Shown: positions 37,401-45,552 of the stretch, one piece after another
How the letters are laid out: every line of letters begins with the position of its first letter
Numbering within the stretch: the first letter of the stretch is position 1
NCBI GenBank assembly: GCA_030789695.1
Contig: CM061139.1
Span: 6,463,878-6,527,877 of the forward strand
Source: Scilla litardierei
Taxonomy: Eukaryota > Streptophyta > Magnoliopsida > Asparagales > Asparagaceae
Reading direction: 5' to 3'
Length of the DNA: 64,000 bases
Translations under genes and position numbers: made by a program
The notes under the pieces: generated by a model
What the model was told of the DNA's origin: nothing
Database searches by the model: none
The model's input: the letters and a program-made list of their open reading frames with translations, nothing else

Positions 37401-40400
37401 CGACAAGGCCGCACGACAAGGCCGCAGTAATATTCAGACTCAGGGCTTTGAGCACCTGGATTTCAAATACTACTAAGCTTATTTGCGATTAACGAAAACC
37501 ATTCATGCAGGCCACTGCAACACACTAAAATAGTACAAAAGAGAAATAATAAAAGTGCTCTAACAAAATAAAATCCACAGACCACCGAAAGGAAAAACAA
37601 AACATTATATTGCATTGATACCAGATTACATTTATACATACATCGTACTATATTGAGTACAAAAGTGGAGATAACAAAAAGAAACTCCCACCCCATGAAA
37701 AGAAAATAGAAAAGTGTCCACACACAGTACAACCCACTTCCTAATCTACTACTGGGAAGTCCAACAGAACAAAGTCGTACACGGTGGGCTCCGTCTGTAC
37801 CTTGGAACTGGGAGTGAACTCCCGAGTCAGGTCTTGTTGTGACTGCTTTGCTCCTAATCTTGGAAAACGTAGATGAGACACGTCAACGCGTGACCCAGTA
37901 GAAAGTCTAACATCGTTAGGTATGGTCTAATCTCAGAATCGGTCTACCTAACCAGTGATCTATCTACTGAACATGTCCACAGATTTAAAGCATAAAATAA
38001 AACAAGTCATATTAGCATATGCTGAAAGGAAAAATTGAGGAACAAAATTGCATTAAGTAACATATCCACAGATTAAATGGTATTAGTCTTAGAGTTATAC
38101 ATTTATTTGGAAGCCCGTGTAAATTGTGGGACACTAAGGAGCTGGACTTCACACAGGGTGGGTGAATACATTGTTACCACTATCAGCGACGAGCACCGTA
38201 GGGGCCTCTCGTAACTCCCTCGTTTCAGGAGTGATATGCTGTTTCTTCTACCATATAGTGCATCACGAGTACATCTATAGGCCTCTCTAACACTGTCCAC
38301 TCTCTCTGTCGGTTGTCGGGAGTGCGAGTGAGACTCATATTCGTGTCCACTCCTAAACACCTACATTTTACACGTGCTTCCCCTAAACACGCATCTGGAA
38401 TCTCACCCATCTTTGAATGGACCGAGAATTCCAGATAATCATTAAGTCTCACATCACTCTTAGTTTTAAGATATCCATTCGACGGTCTCAATTACCGCTT
38501 TTCCACATTTCATTTCCATTCCAATTTCATAGATGTCGGGAATTTCTCCACGATCATCTTCATCACTTGGACATCTCATTATGTCTATTTAGAATTTCAG
38601 TTATAAATTTCATCCGTTTCAGCGATATCATACTCCAATGATGAACCACAATTTCATATTTTTATGTTGCTCACAACACGTGCCTCACTTGAAATTCAAA
38701 CATAACACATGATAACATTAGTATGACATAAGTTTAACATGGCATATTTAATCTTGTTCTTATCCACAAGATTAAAATTTACTCATTTGGAATCAATATT
38801 TTCACATAGAAGAAATTAAAGCATGATGATAATAGCTAAAACATGGCATAATACCTAAAACATGTCATATTATAAATCTGTTTCTGGATTCTAGAAAGAT
38901 CAATAAATATCAGGCATTTACTGCTAGAATCATAGATAGTGCTCAACATGAAGGTTGTAGGTAATTTAATGGGGATTTCAGATTGTCCAAGAATGAATTA
39001 TTTGAACAATTGTGGGGGGAGTTATGGTCTGAACAATACAGAGTGGTAGAATTTGCCAAAAAATGATATACAGATAAAGATCAGCTGTTTGAGTATAAGT
39101 GCAGCGAAAATATAAGTTCGGTCTCTAAATGAAAGTTGTAGAGGACTTCATAAGCTTTCCAAATTATATTAAATCATCACATTTGGAGTACCGTGTTGAA
39201 AGTTATACCCATTTTACTCATTTAGAATCACCAATTCTGAATAAAATATATATATCTATATGTAAATTGAGGCATATTCTTGAACTAAATTTGACAACAA
39301 GTATTGAATCTCTAAATTTACCATCATTATTAAAATATCCCTGAATTTATCAGCTCCCTATCAGATTCATATATATTATGATGATTGAAATTAACATATT
39401 TACTTACACTACAACGTAAGCATATATCATGAACTTCATTTCCTCTTTATCTATGAGCATAGATAATTATAACCTATCTAAATTCTGAAATTAACCCGAA
39501 TTAGGGATGCGAGAACTCCTACCTTAAGTAGTCCTTTTAAATTTCTTTGGCCATTTTTCTTCTTGAAGACCTTTTCCTAGCTTCTTCTCCCTTCTTCAAT
39601 GGTGATGGATTATGGTGAATAATTTTTGACCTTGGTGGTGGGGAGTTTGTGGTGGATGAGGAGGTGGTTGGAATGGTGTTGGAAGAGGAGGAGAGGATGG
39701 TGGAGTTGGTGGTGCAAAGGGGAAGATGATGAATTTTTTGGGGATTTTTTTGTTTCGTTTTTGTTTTTCTTTCCCTTTTCTATTTTCCCTCCTTTAATCC
39801 TCATCACCATCTCATGCATCAAGAGAAGGCCATGTGTGCACTAGGTGTCATGGTTTAAGCCATGGTTAGCTTGCATATTAACACCTAAGAGGTGTATGTG
39901 TCATGAGATTTTTCCAAATATTAAATTTTTAGGAAATTAGAAATACACTAATTAATACCAACTACCCATTACGTACTATATATTCCATCAAGTATTTCAA
40001 ATATAATCATGTCTAATAGTGCTGAAAATTATTTAAAAAATTATTTTTATTATTATAAAGATTAGGAAAAAGTCATAAAAATACCCAAAATTATATACGT
40101 ACGAATACGTTCAAAAATACGTACATTATACTCGTATTTCTACACTAGGAGGTTTACAACGGTACACCGGATGAAGGTGGCAGAGAGAATCATCCTAGCT
40201 GTTGTAGTTGGCGATGATCCAAGTAGACGCTTGATAGTGTACCTCAACTGTATTGTGGCAATGCTATATTGGAACAACAATCCCTTGAGGTACTAAATGC
40301 TGTTATCTCATACTACTCGGGCATCCCATTTCCAAACTCGAACGGATCAACGGAGCAAGAAGTGAACAGGTTGCAAAGAAATGTTACTTGGCATCGATTA

Positions 40401-43400
40401 AAAAGAAGGGATGCACAAACCTTCACCATCAAAATAATCGATATGAGTGTAGACTTTTAGGAATAAAGTGGCGCATCATTAGAGGAAGTTATCACGAACC
40501 CATTACAAGAAGTCATACCCCATAAGGACGGTGCAAGTTGGAACATTCCTAACCACAATCTAGAGAGAAACTTGTAGATTTCCTAAGGAGAAACACAGCT
40601 GTTTTTACTTGGTCACTGTTAGACATGCCAGGGATTGAACCAATTGTTGCCTAACACATGCTACCCAGCATATCGCCCTGTCAATAAGAAGACACATATG
40701 AGCATCGAGAAGCTGCAAGCTGCAGATGACAATGTCCAAAAGTCGATTTTTGCAGGGTTCATTTGGGAAGTGGAATACCCCGAATGACTATCAAATGTTG
40801 TAATGGTACCCATGTCAAACGGGAAAGGGAGAATTTGTGTCGAATTCACCAAACTGAACAAAGCTTGATCTAAAGACTTCTGTCCACTACCCCATAATTG
40901 ACCAGCTGGTGGACGGTTTCTCAAGACATGAAATGCCAAGTTTCATGGACATGTTTTCTGGAAACAATAGGATCAATGATGAAGAGAATATCTCTTTTAT
41001 AACATGGCTAGATACATATAGCTACAAGGTAATGTCTTTTGGCATGAAGAATGTAGGAACAACATACCAATGACTTATGACGAAAATATCTTGGCCGAAG
41101 ATCAGTTAAAATGTTGAGGTATACATTGATAACATGATGGTGAAGTCAAAGGTGGCAACTACACGTAGAAGATTTGAAAGAAACCTTTCAAGTACTATAG
41201 AAACCTCAAATGAAGTTGAACTTGGAGATGCGCTTTTGAGTAACCTCAAGAAAATTCCTCAGATTCATGCTTACCAAACTAGGAATATAAGAAAACCCAA
41301 AAAAGTTGGATGCCGACGCTGGAAGAGCAAAAAACCACTAAAGACATCCAACAACCGGCAGGGAGATCTGTTGCATTACATAGATTTTTGTTAAAGCATG
41401 TAGAACGTGCTATCTTGTTCTTCAAAATCCTGCATGGAGCTCAGAAGTAGGGGAATATAGAATGGACGAAAGACATTGGCGATGCTGTTACACCGCTGAA
41501 GCAATTTCTTGGCATGCTTTCGCTCGTAATAATAACCAGTAAGAATGAGCACTTACACCTTTGCTTGGCAATCAATGAAGAGGCAATCAGCTTGTTGAGT
41601 GGAAGGCAGCTTGCAGCAACCGATATTATTTAGTTGCAAGGTGCTTAAGAATGGGGAGTTGAATTATGTTTTCATAAAAAAAGTTGGTATTTGTGGGTTT
41701 AAATGCATCAAGGAAGTTAAGCTCATATTTTGCCCCATATAGTAATAGTACTTTCTGTCCAGTTTTTCAAACAATTAACCTTTCACAAAACTCTTGAAAA
41801 GCCTGAATGCTTGGATCACATGCTCCTTTGGCGATTGAGTTTTCTGGATATGGGCTGTAGTACTATTCACAATTGGCCATTAAATTGCAATGCTTGCTTA
41901 TTTCCGGGTAGAAAGCTCCATAAGAGAGTAAGTGCAAGAGGACAAGATGCAAGTCGACACCTACCGAGATAGAAACCAATGTGGAATATGTATATGGTAA
42001 GGGCCACAAACTAAACCGGTGCTGGAGCAAGAGTGGTCTTATACGGACCACATGTCCTATACGGACCGCATGATCTCAAGGCTAGACTAGCTTTGAAGTT
42101 AAACTTTCATGCCACCAATAACAGGATGGAATACCAGACTGTTATAGCGGGATTTAACTTGGTATATGCCATTGGAACTGATGTGCTCGCCATCTTCAGT
42201 TTTTCCCAACATGTGATTGGTCGGTTGAATGAAGAATTCAAAATCAAAAATTCTAGCTTGTTGAAATACAAGACTCTGGCCAGACCTTGATGCAGAAGTT
42301 TGAAAGCATAGTATTACAAATACCCATGGGTAAAAATGAGGAGGTTCATGCTCTTTCGAAGTTGGCAGTGGAACTAGAGATGAATATGGGTCAGGAAATG
42401 ATGTTGGGCATAATAAGCCATCGATTGATGATGCCTTAATTGGGATGAAAATTGTTGAAGCAAAATGCTAGATGGACCCAATCGTCTCCTACATTAGCAA
42501 AGAATGTTTACCTGAAGATAAGAATGAAGCAGTTGCTTTTAAAAATCTTTACAGTACACTCTAGTTGGAGACATTCTTAAGAAGCGGTCATTTACAGTTG
42601 CCAACGGGAGTTGTCTATGATTGGAAGGAGCAAGCTACGCACTCCATGGAATCCACGAAGGGATATGTGGTAGCCACCAAGCAGCCCGAATTATTGCTCT
42701 GAAGGTCATATACTCATAGTACCGGGGGTAAACGTAAACTATTGGTCTTGGATTATGACAGATGCCAAAAGTTATGTAACCAAATGCGACGTCTGCCAGA
42801 GGCATGCCGATATGTTAAGGCAGCCATCAGTGGAGATGACTCCTTTTTGCAACCCAATTCTGTTTGCGCAGTGGGGAATGGATCTGCTAGGGCATTTTTC
42901 ACTTGCTTTCGGGGTGAAGTATCCCATTGTTATGATGGATTATTTCATCAAGTGGGTGGAATGCGAAGCCCTAGGTGTTATTTGGGAAAGTTGGTAAAGT
43001 TTGGAATTTTTGAAGAGAGAAAATGGAGTTTTGTGTTCTTTTGGGTGGAAAGTTGTATGGAAAGTGTGGTTGGGAAAGTAAAGTGTGGTCCACCCAACTT
43101 TCTTGTGTTCTTTTGGTAGTAGAAAGTTGGAATGAGAAAGTGGAAAGTTGGTGAGTTGGAGGGGGGAGAGAGATAGATGGGATAGTGAGACCCATATAAT
43201 TGTGGAATCCACAACTTTCCCAACAATTCTTGAGGATTACAAAGAATCCCAAAACCGGTCAATTCATGTGCCACGTCAGCAAACTTTCCTATTTTTACTT
43301 TCAAGCAAAAGAACAAGATTTGGAAAAGTTGGGTGGGAAAGTATATAACAGTAGATGAATAGTGTCATTTTTCACTTTTCCAGCAACTTTCTTGGCAAAA

Positions 43401-45552
43401 GAACATGCCCTAAGTCTCTATTATACATAAGCAAATCATTGGAAAGAGGGATATGTGATAAACATCAAATCCTTATCAGCTTGAAATTGTCAGAAAGAGA
43501 GGTGATAGACGTTGAATTTCTGCTGACCTATTTGATCTGCCTGTGCAGCGATAAGTTGCAAGTAAATTGTTGAAAAGAAAAAAAATTGCGGTAAACATCG
43601 AATCCCCGTAACTTGAAAAAGTCAGATGGAAAGGTATGGAAATGTGTTTATCGCTGAATCCCCATTGAAGGAGAGATATGCGACAATTCTCAAAGCCTTA
43701 CCGATCCAATCGATCTGCCAGTGCAATCGATAGAGAGGAAGTAAATTGTTGGAAAGAGGAAATGACAATAATTGCTGAATCATGCCAACTCGAAAGGATC
43801 AAAAAGAGGAAATGCGTCAAACATTGGAGGTGAAAAAACGGGCGATTAGACACTAAACCTCCGGCCAACCAGATTATCTCGTCATGCTGGAAATCAATCT
43901 TTATGAGTTAGGCTACCTCCAATGTCGAAATGAATCAAAGAAATCAATACAACACTTAGCAACCATAAGCAATCCCTGTTTATTGAATGCAAAGAAGGAA
44001 TACTGACTATATCCCCATTTTCACTTTGTGCTAATACATGAAAACAACTACCTAATATGAAGACTAACATAAGGTTAAGAAAATAAAGTATGTGTGAATG
44101 AAAGAAAAAAACAAAAGAATTCCTAATCATGATTCTTAATTTGGATATTCTTCCTCACAACTCTCTCAAGGACCCAAATACTCAAATGCATCGGATTCCT
44201 TAAGCGACATTATATGAGTAGTTGTCCCCTCATGAACACTGAAAATCACTAGGGTGCTCTCAAAATCTAGCTGTTTAAAATCGTGTTCACTTTCTCTAAT
44301 CTCCTTCGGACTGCCTTTGTAAAGGTCAAAGGCAAGTGCGGTCTAACATTGGAAAGGATGCTTGCAGTTCTTGCACGCATGCCGAATAGTCCAGAAGGAA
44401 TGTTTCATTAGACTGATAATTTCCAACTTCCATTCTTTGCCAAGCATTTAAAGAACCAAAGGCGCGGATCCCGAAATAGCGTTCGGCATCCAGTTGTCAT
44501 GCAATGCTTTCATTTTCGGGTAGCATGCATAGCCTGCAAGCAATCACACTACTAGTTGAGCTAGGATTTCGTCTTTGAAACACATACTAGATGCCCAATT
44601 TATTAGACTCTGTCTCTGCTACTTGGGCATACAATTCTGTGCATACCATGTCGTTGCAGCTGGTCTCGACTATATCATCCAACTGCTATCGGAGCTTGGA
44701 GAACGTCTCTTCAATCAAGTTTGCCATTGCCTTAATGTTTGTGGCATCATACACAGTTGGTGTCGTGTAAAGAAATTGCATTAGATATTATAGAGAAAAT
44801 GCATATACGTATATTAGAGCAAAGACAGTTAAAGTGGAACTACAAGCAATGGATGTTTTTTTTACCTTAATGAGATGCCCAATGCCTTGGTCAAAATGAT
44901 TCTTAGCAGTTATATCCAGACATGCTTGAACATCATATGGAAGTATCAACCGATCGCTAATGTCTTACAACACATCCAAAGTATCGATAGGGTTGATCCT
45001 TGTGATGGAGGTAAGTTCGCTCGACCTCCATATAATTCTAGACGAGAGTTTTTATTGAAGAGCCGTCACATGAACCTCACGAGACCGTGATAACCTAAAG
45101 CCGGAAACTACCTCAAAGCCACTTCGAGAGTGACATACTAATAGGTAAATGTGGACGTGGACATGAAGACAGAACGGCACAGAACCTACCTCTTTTTTCT
45201 ACCAAGTAGTCTGAATTCTGCATCGTCTGACCAAAACGGTAAGGAGTGGACTCGAAAGTGGTACAATAGTTAAATTTTCCAGTTCATAATCATAATGCTG
45301 AACCGAGATGGCAAGGTTTGTTTGTTTTTACAATAGTTAAATTTTCCTGTTATTGGGTGTGTTTTTTCCCTATCGTCCAACCTACAACTTATCACCAAAG
45401 ATTGATGTGTCTTAATTTTAGCGCACATCTTTATTAGCAATCAGTTACAAAATCATGAATAGCCAAATTGACCAGAATCACTTTTTTTCCAGGAAAAATG
45501 GGCAAAGAATCTTTATATTGCTTCCATTTGCTTTGGCCGGACCGTCTGCTGA
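12126..45552 (+). CDS. HD16-like: Casein-kinase-1-like protein, MUT9-like kinase (HD16/EL1, MLK/PPK family)
   Basis: Join of 16 exons: 12126-12575, 13147-13272, 13366-13439, 13529-13598, 13663-13718, 13804-13875, 13991-14085, 14258-14324, 14393-14522, 14624-14842, 14965-15095, 21741-21915, 22004-22094, 29428-29585, 34463-34651, 45493-45552. All introns are GT-AG, phases agree, and the product is 720 residues. The start is fixed by the family-typical MPELRSGAR. Residues 1-150 are basic and low-complexity. The kinase domain starts near 159: Gly loop GKGGFG 166-171, Lys196, catalytic HGDVKPEN 286-293, DLG 311-313, and the CK1-type SRRDDLESL 354-362. A PKKKVRL nuclear signal is at 471-477, followed by the conserved plant C-terminal domain ending GRTVC. 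Known relatives are nuclear Ser/Thr kinases acting on clock and flowering regulators (rice Ghd7, PRR37, SLR1) and on histone H3 Thr3. No lesion is visible. Exact orthology within the MLK group is inferred. Confidence 0.93.
13147..13272 (+). CDS. HD16-like: MLK/HD16-like exon 2 (residues 151-192)
   Basis: Start of the kinase domain with the nucleotide-binding loop [12 protein letters not shown]. Acceptor TTACAG, phase 0 at both ends. Confidence 0.93.
13366..13439 (+). CDS. HD16-like: MLK/HD16-like exon 3 (residues 193-217)
   Basis: Carries VALKFEH with the ATP-anchoring Lys196, then the family-specific [13 protein letters not shown]. Ends after two bases of codon 217. Confidence 0.93.
13529..13598 (+). 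CDS. HD16-like: MLK/HD16-like exon 4 (residues 217-240)
   Basis: Encodes the [22 protein letters not shown] segment at the N-lobe/C-lobe hinge. Returns to phase 0 with donor GTGAGT. Confidence 0.92.
13663..13718 (+). CDS. HD16-like: MLK/HD16-like exon 5 (residues 241-259)
   Basis: Encodes [18 protein letters not shown], the CK1-type DLLGPSL region. Acceptor CTTTCAG, donor GTAAGT. Confidence 0.92.
13804..13875 (+). CDS. HD16-like: MLK/HD16-like exon 6 (residues 259-283)
   Basis: Encodes [24 protein letters not shown], the helix before the catalytic loop. Acceptor GAAACAG and donor GTACTG; the glycine codon is split into exon 7. Confidence 0.92.
13991..14085 (+). CDS. HD16-like: MLK/HD16-like exon 7 (residues 283-315)
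   Basis: Contains the catalytic loop [12 protein letters not shown] (Asp288, Lys290, Asn293) and the metal-binding DLG (Asp311). CK1-family kinases often have DFG here; DLG is normal for this plant subgroup. Confidence 0.94.
14258..14324 (+). CDS. HD16-like: MLK/HD16-like exon 8 (residues 315-337)
   Basis: Encodes the activation segment [21 protein letters not shown]. Phases match exons 7 and 9. Confidence 0.92.
14393..14522 (+). CDS. HD16-like: MLK/HD16-like exon 9 (residues 337-380)
   Basis: Encodes [20 protein letters not shown] and the CK1 signature SRRDDLESL, then [10 protein letters not shown]. Returns to phase 0. Confidence 0.94.
14624..14842 (+). CDS. HD16-like: MLK/HD16-like exon 10 (residues 381-453)
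   Basis: Completes the kinase C-lobe ([18 protein letters not shown], then [15 protein letters not shown]). The acceptor is AATAAAG with little pyrimidine tract close by, but frame and family sequence fix it. Confidence 0.9.
14965..15095 (+). CDS. HD16-like: MLK/HD16-like exon 11 (residues 454-497)
   Basis: Holds the basic PKKKVRL nuclear signal and the linker [17 protein letters not shown]. The following intron is 6.6 kb. Confidence 0.92.
15569..16042 (-). repeat. 3' LTR of gag-only element in intron 11
   Basis: About 474 bp. It starts on the minus strand at 16042 with TGATAGGGCCGC and is collinear with the other LTR with scattered mismatches and small indels. Confidence 0.82.
16728..17850 (-). 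pseudogene. Broken gag of the intron 11 element
   Basis: Fragments in different frames: an N-terminal part (17587-17850), a GC-rich low-complexity middle (about 17200-17480), and the retrotransposon gag core at 16728-17015 with [20 protein letters not shown] and RYF. Frameshifts separate them, and no zinc knuckle is evident. The core motif is shared with the gag at 25.9 kb. Confidence 0.7.
17864..18351 (-). repeat. 5' LTR of gag-only element in intron 11
   Basis: About 488 bp, adjacent to the primer-binding-like site at about 17850-17861. It carries short indels relative to its partner, so the insertion is not recent. Confidence 0.82.
18357..20504. other. Intron 11 sequence: microsatellite and 52-bp tandem repeat
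   Basis: No gene is seen. A (CT)n(GT)n microsatellite lies at about 19351-19398. A 52-bp unit containing GTTTTCTGCTAGACTGCAC is present three times between about 19655 and 19812, and a shorter duplication with GCTTTGTTGGAAAG lies near 19930-20030. The remainder looks like ordinary intron sequence. Confidence 0.5.
20505..20960 (+). pseudogene. LINE reverse-transcriptase C-terminal fragment
   Basis: In broken frames one sees a [10 protein letters not shown] segment (usual LINE form LYG-ECWA-K) and then [13 protein letters not shown] (usual form RLRWFGHV-RRP). This is the C-terminal tail typical of plant LINE reverse transcriptases. Stops are frequent. It is a dead 5'-truncated copy in intron 11. 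Confidence 0.6.
20961..21740. other. End of intron 11, no feature
   Basis: AT-rich intron sequence without recognised repeats or reading frames, ending at the TATTTTTAG acceptor of exon 12. Confidence 0.6.
21741..21915 (+). CDS. HD16-like: MLK/HD16-like exon 12 (residues 497-555)
   Basis: Starts the conserved C-terminal domain ([20 protein letters not shown], then [14 protein letters not shown]). Acceptor TATTTTTAG after the 6.6-kb intron. Confidence 0.93.
22004..22094 (+). CDS. HD16-like: MLK/HD16-like exon 13 (residues 556-586)
   Basis: Encodes [20 protein letters not shown]. Followed by a 7.3-kb intron holding nested LTR elements. Confidence 0.92.
22340..22690 (+). pseudogene. Second LINE reverse-transcriptase tail fragment (intron 13)
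   Basis: Weaker than the copy at 20.5 kb. An [25 protein letters not shown] segment matches the region just before the LRWFGHV motif, followed by decayed sequence with a final arginine/tryptophan-type tail. Assignment rests on the resemblance to the better copy. Confidence 0.45.
22691..23346. other. Intron 13 sequence before the nested elements
   Basis: AT-rich; no gene or repeat recognised. It ends at the ATAGC target of the outer LTR element. Confidence 0.55.
23352..24153 (-). repeat. 3' LTR of outer intron 13 element
   Basis: 802 bp. It contains several GTCGACTA-type palindromes (about 23930-24100). It is collinear with 28057-28873 with many substitutions, so this is an old insertion. 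Confidence 0.82.
24427..24755 (+). repeat. 5' LTR of inner gag-only element
   Basis: 329 bp. Contains a CTATTTATAGGGG box about 120 bp in, a plausible TATA element, and a GGGCCGGGCCC palindrome. Confidence 0.88.
24759..24770 (+). other. Primer-binding site of inner element
   Basis: TGGTATCAGAGC, complementary to the 3' end of initiator tRNA-Met, the usual primer for plant LTR elements. It begins three bases after the LTR. Confidence 0.85.
24822..26672 (+). pseudogene. Gag with zinc knuckle of inner element, frameshifted
   Basis: The N-terminal part (24822-25200) is a coiled coil followed by an acidic linker. A GC-rich insert-like block occupies 25170-25510. The capsid-like core starts near 25860 with [20 protein letters not shown] and continues after frameshifts with [10 protein letters not shown] (near 25990) and [20 protein letters not shown] (near 26130). 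A zinc knuckle [14 protein letters not shown] is at about 26530-26575, then an acidic tail to 26672. At least three frame changes separate the pieces. No protease or reverse transcriptase follows; the LTR begins 54 bp later. Confidence 0.75.
26727..27055 (+). repeat. 3' LTR of inner gag-only element
   Basis: 329 bp, equal in length to its partner. It follows a purine run and precedes the TTCTT duplication. Confidence 0.88.
27100..28054 (-). pseudogene. Broken gag of the outer intron 13 element
   Basis: Two overlapping frames (to about 27849 and 27496-27969) carry an N-terminal Glu-rich coil and then a gag core with [20 protein letters not shown] and [19 protein letters not shown]. The pattern matches the gypsy gag 'F-G-DP--W----E--F' signature in decayed form. 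Confidence 0.65.
28057..28873 (-). repeat. 5' LTR of outer intron 13 element
   Basis: 817 bp, next to the primer-binding-like site on the minus strand. Its TAGTCGACTA copies are partly decayed to TAGTTGACTA. Confidence 0.82.
28879..29427. other. End of intron 13, short duplicated motif
   Basis: A phrase resembling GATGGTGATAACTAGAT occurs near 28960 and again near 29080, each with an AAAAAGAAAC lead-in: a degenerate tandem duplication of about 110 bp. Otherwise plain AT-rich intron. Confidence 0.45.
29428..29585 (+). CDS. HD16-like: MLK/HD16-like exon 14 (residues 586-638)
   Basis: Encodes [20 protein letters not shown] and [17 protein letters not shown]. Phases agree with exon 13 across the 7.3-kb intron. 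Confidence 0.93.
29586..30578. other. Intron 14, first part
   Basis: No gene. From about 30000 to 30430 the + strand is low in G with AAATTT-type motifs (AAAATTTTA, AAAATTTAG, TTTAGTTC) repeated irregularly, a low-complexity stretch of unknown origin. Confidence 0.45.
30581..30935. mobile_element. MITE with inverted terminal repeats (intron 14)
   Basis: The left end AGGTGACTCCTTAGG and the right end read inversely AGATGACTTCTTAGG continue as an imperfect inverted repeat for about 50 bp, both reaching CAT-ATAGTT. TA flanks both sides (30579-30580 and 30936-30937), which fits a Tc1/mariner-type MITE, though a longer duplication cannot be excluded. Confidence 0.55.
30941..31328 (-). mobile_element. 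Helitron-like element in intron 14, inverted copy of the 8-kb family
   Basis: On the minus strand it matches the units at 8.48-9.7 kb: the same start region (ATTGGTGAAGTTGTCCTAGG), three TACATGTTTGCCA-type repeats, and a terminal GTGCAC/GTGCAC hairpin before GGGTTATTT. The terminal CTAG is decayed. Proline-rich reading frames here are repeat-derived. Confidence 0.55.
31329..31717. other. Intron 14 spacer between Helitron-like copies
   Basis: AT-rich, no gene. Contains a fragment (near 31560) with AATCCCTTAGGGTTCAC, one of several decayed copies of a motif also seen near 32660 and 33960. Confidence 0.4.
31718..32159 (-). mobile_element. Second Helitron-like element in intron 14, related to unit 1
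   Basis: The minus strand starts TCTATTATACAA at 32159 after an A and carries a GTCCCAGTCACAAGTGACTG segment, like GTTGTCCCAGTCAGCAGC in array unit 1. It ends with a weak hairpin (GTGCAC...GTACAC) and GGTTATTTCTTG, so the CTAG end is altered to CTTG. Confidence 0.5.
32160..34462. other. Rest of intron 14
   Basis: No gene. Recurrent decayed motifs (GATTGAGGGTCAAAT...CCCATTAGGGTTCA near 32645 and, similarly, near 33950; the inverse near 33300) suggest an old MITE family in both orientations. CA/GT and CATA microsatellites sit at about 32786-32802, 33258-33276 and 34084-34100. Confidence 0.45.
33543..33705. repeat. Cluster of CACCTGATCTA palindromes
   Basis: Five half- or whole-palindromes of the form CACCTGATCTA / TAGATCAGGTG lie within 165 bp, some back to back, the outermost preceded by GGCA or TTGGCA. 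They could fold into one or more stable hairpins. A related GGCACCTGACC...GGTCAGGTGC palindrome is at about 34809-34838 in the next intron. Confidence 0.6.
34463..34651 (+). CDS. HD16-like: MLK/HD16-like exon 15 (residues 639-701)
   Basis: Encodes [20 protein letters not shown], then [20 protein letters not shown]. Phase 0 at both ends; donor GTATGC. Confidence 0.93.
34652..35599. other. Intron 15, first part
   Basis: No gene recognised. It contains the GGCACCTGACC...GGTCAGGTGC hairpin near 34809-34838. Retrotransposon gag sequence begins about 35.6 kb. Confidence 0.45.
35600..37354 (+). pseudogene. Tat/Ogre-lineage Ty3/gypsy gag and start of protease
   Basis: Multiple stops and frameshifts. 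Recognisable pieces are [17 protein letters not shown] near 35940-35995, a gag core around 36150-36540 ending in [19 protein letters not shown], and an aspartic-protease start near 37190-37310 with [20 protein letters not shown] (the usual catalytic DNGSSADIL is degraded). It is interrupted by the solo LTR at 37360 and resumes after 40163. Confidence 0.65.
37360..40158 (-). mobile_element. Solo LTR of a Ty3/gypsy (Tekay/Del-like) element
   Basis: Ends TGTCATG...TTTACA are flanked by ACGGT (37355-37359 and 40159-40163). Gypsy protease sequence is collinear on either side, so this is a clean insertion. No internal coding region is present, so at 2.8 kb it is best read as one long LTR left by recombination between two LTRs. 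Minus orientation is favoured because on that strand one end reads ...GGGGCATGACA, like the 3' end of such LTRs, but this is not certain. Confidence 0.7.
40164..42967 (+). pseudogene. Tat/Ogre-lineage pol: protease end, reverse transcriptase, RNase H, archaeal-type RNase H, integrase
   Basis: Pieces in order: protease tail with [11 protein letters not shown] and [13 protein letters not shown] (40270-40370); reverse transcriptase with [15 protein letters not shown] (about 40820-40865), a decayed FMDMFSG (about 40945) and [13 protein letters not shown] where YIDDMVVKSK is usual (about 41115-41150); a second, archaeal-type RNase H with [21 protein letters not shown] (42080-42140), the mark of the Tat group; and integrase with [14 protein letters not shown] and WGMDLLGHF (42790-42900). 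Stops and frameshifts make it non-functional. Confidence 0.75.
42976..43406. mobile_element. hAT-like MITE inserted at the integrase remnant
   Basis: Ends TGTTATTTGGG and, inverted, ATGTTCTTTTG both run into GAAAGTTG. The flanks GCCCTAGG (42968-42975) and GCCCTAAG (43407-43414) agree at seven of eight bases. The interior repeats GTGTTCTTTTGG and GAAAGTTGG. No transposase. Confidence 0.5.
43415..45492. other. Intron 15, last part: degenerate repeats and an unexplained coding-like stretch
   Basis: From 43415 to 43830 a motif around AAGTAAATTGTTG-AAAG and CTGAATC recurs in decayed form. On the minus strand, 44158-44540 and 44575-45030 contain amino-acid-like stretches (for example [20 protein letters not shown] near 44380) broken by frameshifts. 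I could not assign a family; they may belong to the 3' region of the Tat/Ogre element or to a captured gene. The acceptor of exon 16 ends the interval. Confidence 0.35.
45493..45552 (+). CDS. HD16-like: MLK/HD16-like exon 16, terminal (residues 702-720)
   Basis: Only 60 bp: [19 protein letters not shown] then TGA. It follows a clean TTTTTTTCCAG acceptor. The family ends in nearly the same residues, so this small exon is the real end of the gene despite the 10.8-kb intron before it. Confidence 0.92.
   Translation, partial: EKWAKNLYIASICFGRTVC

Noticed and set aside
12126..45552. The kinase gene as a pseudogene because of its transposon load
   Set aside because: All 16 exons keep frame, splice sites and catalytic residues; insertions are confined to introns.
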